Of a DNA stretch of 64,000 nt, positions 62,483 to 64,000 are shown piece after piece. How positions within the stretch are numbered: position 1 is the first letter of the stretch; each line of letters opens with the position of its first letter. The position numbers and the translations under genes were made by a program. Source of the stretch: Leucothrix pacifica (GTDB lineage Bacteria > Pseudomonadota > Gammaproteobacteria > Thiotrichales > Thiotrichaceae); assembly GCF_003172875.1 (NCBI RefSeq), contig NZ_QGKM01000043.1, forward strand, positions 1 through 64,000, read 5' to 3'. The notes below the pieces were generated by a model, which saw only the letters and a list, made by a program, of their open reading frames with translations, was not told where the DNA came from and did not search any database.

Positions 62483-64000
62483 ATGAAGCTTTCTTTGGGT
62501 GTCATACTGGCAATCTACCTGACCGGACTTCAGTTGATTGCCGTCATATCAGTTGTACTCATCTCTTATGTCTCTTCTGAGAACGTATTGATCGATCACA
62601 CTCGCTCACTATTAAGCGATACGGGTCATAATGTCATCGATCATTCCAAAGACTTTCTTGAGCCTGCCAGAAGCGCTGCTGAGCTGGCAAAGCGACTGAC
62701 TGAAACAGATATCGTTGATCGTGAAAACGCTGATAGTTTAGAAAAACTCCTTTTCCAGCAATTGAAAACGACCTCACAGTTTTCCGGCATGTTCTACGGT
62801 GATGAGTCGGGCAATTTCGTGTATGTGATGCGCAGCGATGATGTCGCCGAGTACCGGACAAAAGTGGTGCGTACTTTTGCAACGGGACAGGAGGCCTCAT
62901 TTGTTTGGCGAGACCCTGATTACAACGTAGTGGAGCGTGAGGTTGACCCACTAGACGTCTTCGACCCAAGAACGCGTCCCTGGTATCGCAGCGCTAAAGA
63001 AAGCAAAGACTTCATCTGGACAGACCCTTACATCTTCTTCTCATCGCAAAAGCCCGGCATCACCGCTGCAGTACCTGTCATGGAAGGTGATGGCACGGTC
63101 AGTGGCGTATTTGGTGTAGACATTGAAATCGAAGCGCTGTCTGACTTCTTAGCCCAGCTTAAAATTGGTCAAAACGGCGTGGCGATGATCCTTACCAGAC
63201 AGGGTAATGTCATTGCGCACCCTAATTCTGAATTGATCAAGGTAAAGAACAAAGAAGACACCCTTGAGTTTGTCAATATCACAGATATCAATGATGAGAT
63301 CGTGCAGGCTGCTTTTGGTGAGCTGGCTCAGTCCGGCATTGCCTCGCTTGGGCAGGAGGCGCAGTCAGAGTTTGAGCATGATGGTTATGGTTATGTTTCC
63401 ACCGTGATACCCGCTTATAACCAAGAACTACCTTGGGCTATTGCCATTTACGCACCGACTGAGGACTTTATTGGTGGCATAAAAGCCAATCGAATTCGTA
63501 ATATCTGGATTGCGGTATTTATTGCCCTGATTACGGGATTGATTGGACTGAAAGTGGCTGACCGAATCAATCGGCCGGTACGTGATTTTGCGTCATTGGC
63601 GGTATTGTTATCCAGCGGTGAGGTGTCTACCTCTGACGATATTCCGGAGACTTATCGCGAATTAAAGCAAGCCAGCCAGACACTTTTAAATGAAGTAGTG
63701 CAGCGCAAAGCGTTCGAGCGTGAGTACGGCGTGACTTTCGACTTAGCATCACGTGGGATGGCGCAAATTTCCCCAAATACCGGGCGCTTCATTCGCACCA
63801 ATGCACATTTCAATGATATTTTGGGCTTTACTGCCAAAGAAATGCAGGGTATGAAGTTCTCCGATATCTTGCACCCGGATGATACGGACACTTACATATC
63901 ATTCCAGTACGCGGTACATAAAAACGTTGAGTACAATCAGGAGCGTCGATACCTACGCAAAGATGGCACTATTGCCTGGTTGCGGGTGAATGCGATTTTG
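62483..64000 (+). CDS. dCache-PAS sensor protein, 3'-incomplete
   Basis: The open frame of 506 codons runs to the window edge. It has a helix (~6-28), a double-Cache periplasmic domain (~32-335; FDPRTRPWYRSAKESKDFIW and GVFGVDIEIEALSDFL are Cache hallmarks), a second helix (~341-360), a HAMP-like linker (NRPVRDFASLAVLLSSGEV) and a PAS domain from ~411 (FIRTNAHFNDILGFTAKEMQGM, then RRYLRKDGTIAWLRVNAIL). The C-terminal output domain, likely GGDEF/EAL or histidine kinase, is cut off. It is divergent from the TAXI receptor gene and may sense the same organic acid. Confidence 0.83.
   Translation, partial: MKLSLGVILAIYLTGLQLIAVISVVLISYVSSENVLIDHTRSLLSDTGHNVIDHSKDFLEPARSAAELAKRLTETDIVDRENADSLEKLLFQQLKTTSQFSGMFYGDESGNFVYVMRSDDVAEYRTKVVRTFATGQEASFVWRDPDYNVVEREVDPLDVFDPRTRPWYRSAKESKDFIWTDPYIFFSSQKPGITAAVPVMEGDGTVSGVFGVDIEIEALSDFLAQLKIGQNGVAMILTRQGNVIAHPNSELIKVKNKEDTLEFVNITDINDEIVQAAFGELAQSGIASLGQEAQSEFEHDGYGYVSTVIPAYNQELPWAIAIYAPTEDFIGGIKANRIRNIWIAVFIALITGLIGLKVADRINRPVRDFASLAVLLSSGEVSTSDDIPETYRELKQASQTLLNEVVQRKAFEREYGVTFDLASRGMAQISPNTGRFIRTNAHFNDILGFTAKEMQGMKFSDILHPDDTDTYISFQYAVHKNVEYNQERRYLRKDGTIAWLRVNAIL

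Noticed and set aside
1-64000. CRISPR arrays, tRNA or rRNA genes, intact insertion sequences, integrase or attachment sites
   Set aside because: I looked for repeat-spacer patterns, cloverleaf ends with CCA-like acceptors, and transposase or integrase text on both strands and found none that hold up.

Overview
The window looks like chromosomal DNA of a heterotrophic, probably marine or aquatic gammaproteobacterium. The evidence is family content: a gammaproteobacterial-type NhaR-like LysR regulator, DUF3080 lipoprotein, DUF533/YebE-like protein, TctDE/TctCBA, TAXI-type TRAP transporter and DctB-type kinase. A Thiotrichales-like lineage is possible, but that is a guess. There is no rRNA, tRNA, CRISPR array or intact insertion sequence that I can see. 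Gene density is high and most genes sit in short operons.

Layout. 1-0.9 kb: a junction of two broken envelope-polysaccharide genes (sulfotransferase head, flippase tail). 1-7.2 kb: small stress and housekeeping genes (PsiE, NhaR-like regulator, DUF533, ribosome hibernation factor, P-loop kinase, thioesterase, DeoR regulator) and a 5'-truncated repeat protein. 7.3-15.3 kb: a tricarboxylate locus (lone binding protein, TctE, TctD; then TctA, TctB, TctC) interrupted by DedA and a UPF0175/DUF3368 toxin-antitoxin pair. 15.4-18.8 kb: a TacAT-type toxin-antitoxin pair and a polar amino-acid ABC transporter. 19-28.6 kb: DUF3293, DUF3080, AbrB-type and DUF3179 proteins, then an NMT1-GGDEF fusion, PhnA, and a PhnD-like binding protein directly upstream of a hybrid histidine kinase. 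28.6-32.8 kb: a 5-oxoprolinase operon (pxpABC) bracketed by the two separate halves of a D-glutamate cyclase-like enzyme.

33-37 kb: a small secreted protein, a KDPG/KDPGal-aldolase homologue that lacks the Schiff-base lysine, an ECF sigma factor with a small membrane protein and a TM2-like/signal peptidase I fusion, and a TSUP exporter. 37-41 kb: a membrane polyamine-synthase/DUF350/DUF4178 operon. 41-48 kb: a ROK repressor divergent from a glucose-type ABC transporter with glucokinase, then a SpeD homologue with an altered active-site histidine. 48-50 kb: an accessory patch with a Uma2 nuclease, an HsdM remnant and a free-standing protein tyrosine phosphatase strongly resembling Yersinia YopH. 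50-64 kb: a 7TM diguanylate cyclase, DMT exporter, YqhA, quinone reductase, a DctB kinase with a short REC-Fis regulator, and a TAXI-TRAP transporter with a universal stress protein. The window ends inside a dCache-PAS sensor.

Themes. Uptake of organic acids, sugars and amino acids dominates. Periplasmic binding proteins are paired with or fused to signalling proteins three times (7.3-10.5, 23.5-25.2 and 25.9-28.6 kb), which suggests they act as sensors. The strongest candidates for something new are the YopH-like phosphatase, the polyamine/DUF4178 envelope operon together with the unusual SpeD, the split D-glutamate cyclase/oxoprolinase operon and the lysine-less aldolase. All functions are read from sequence pattern and memory of families; no database search was run.
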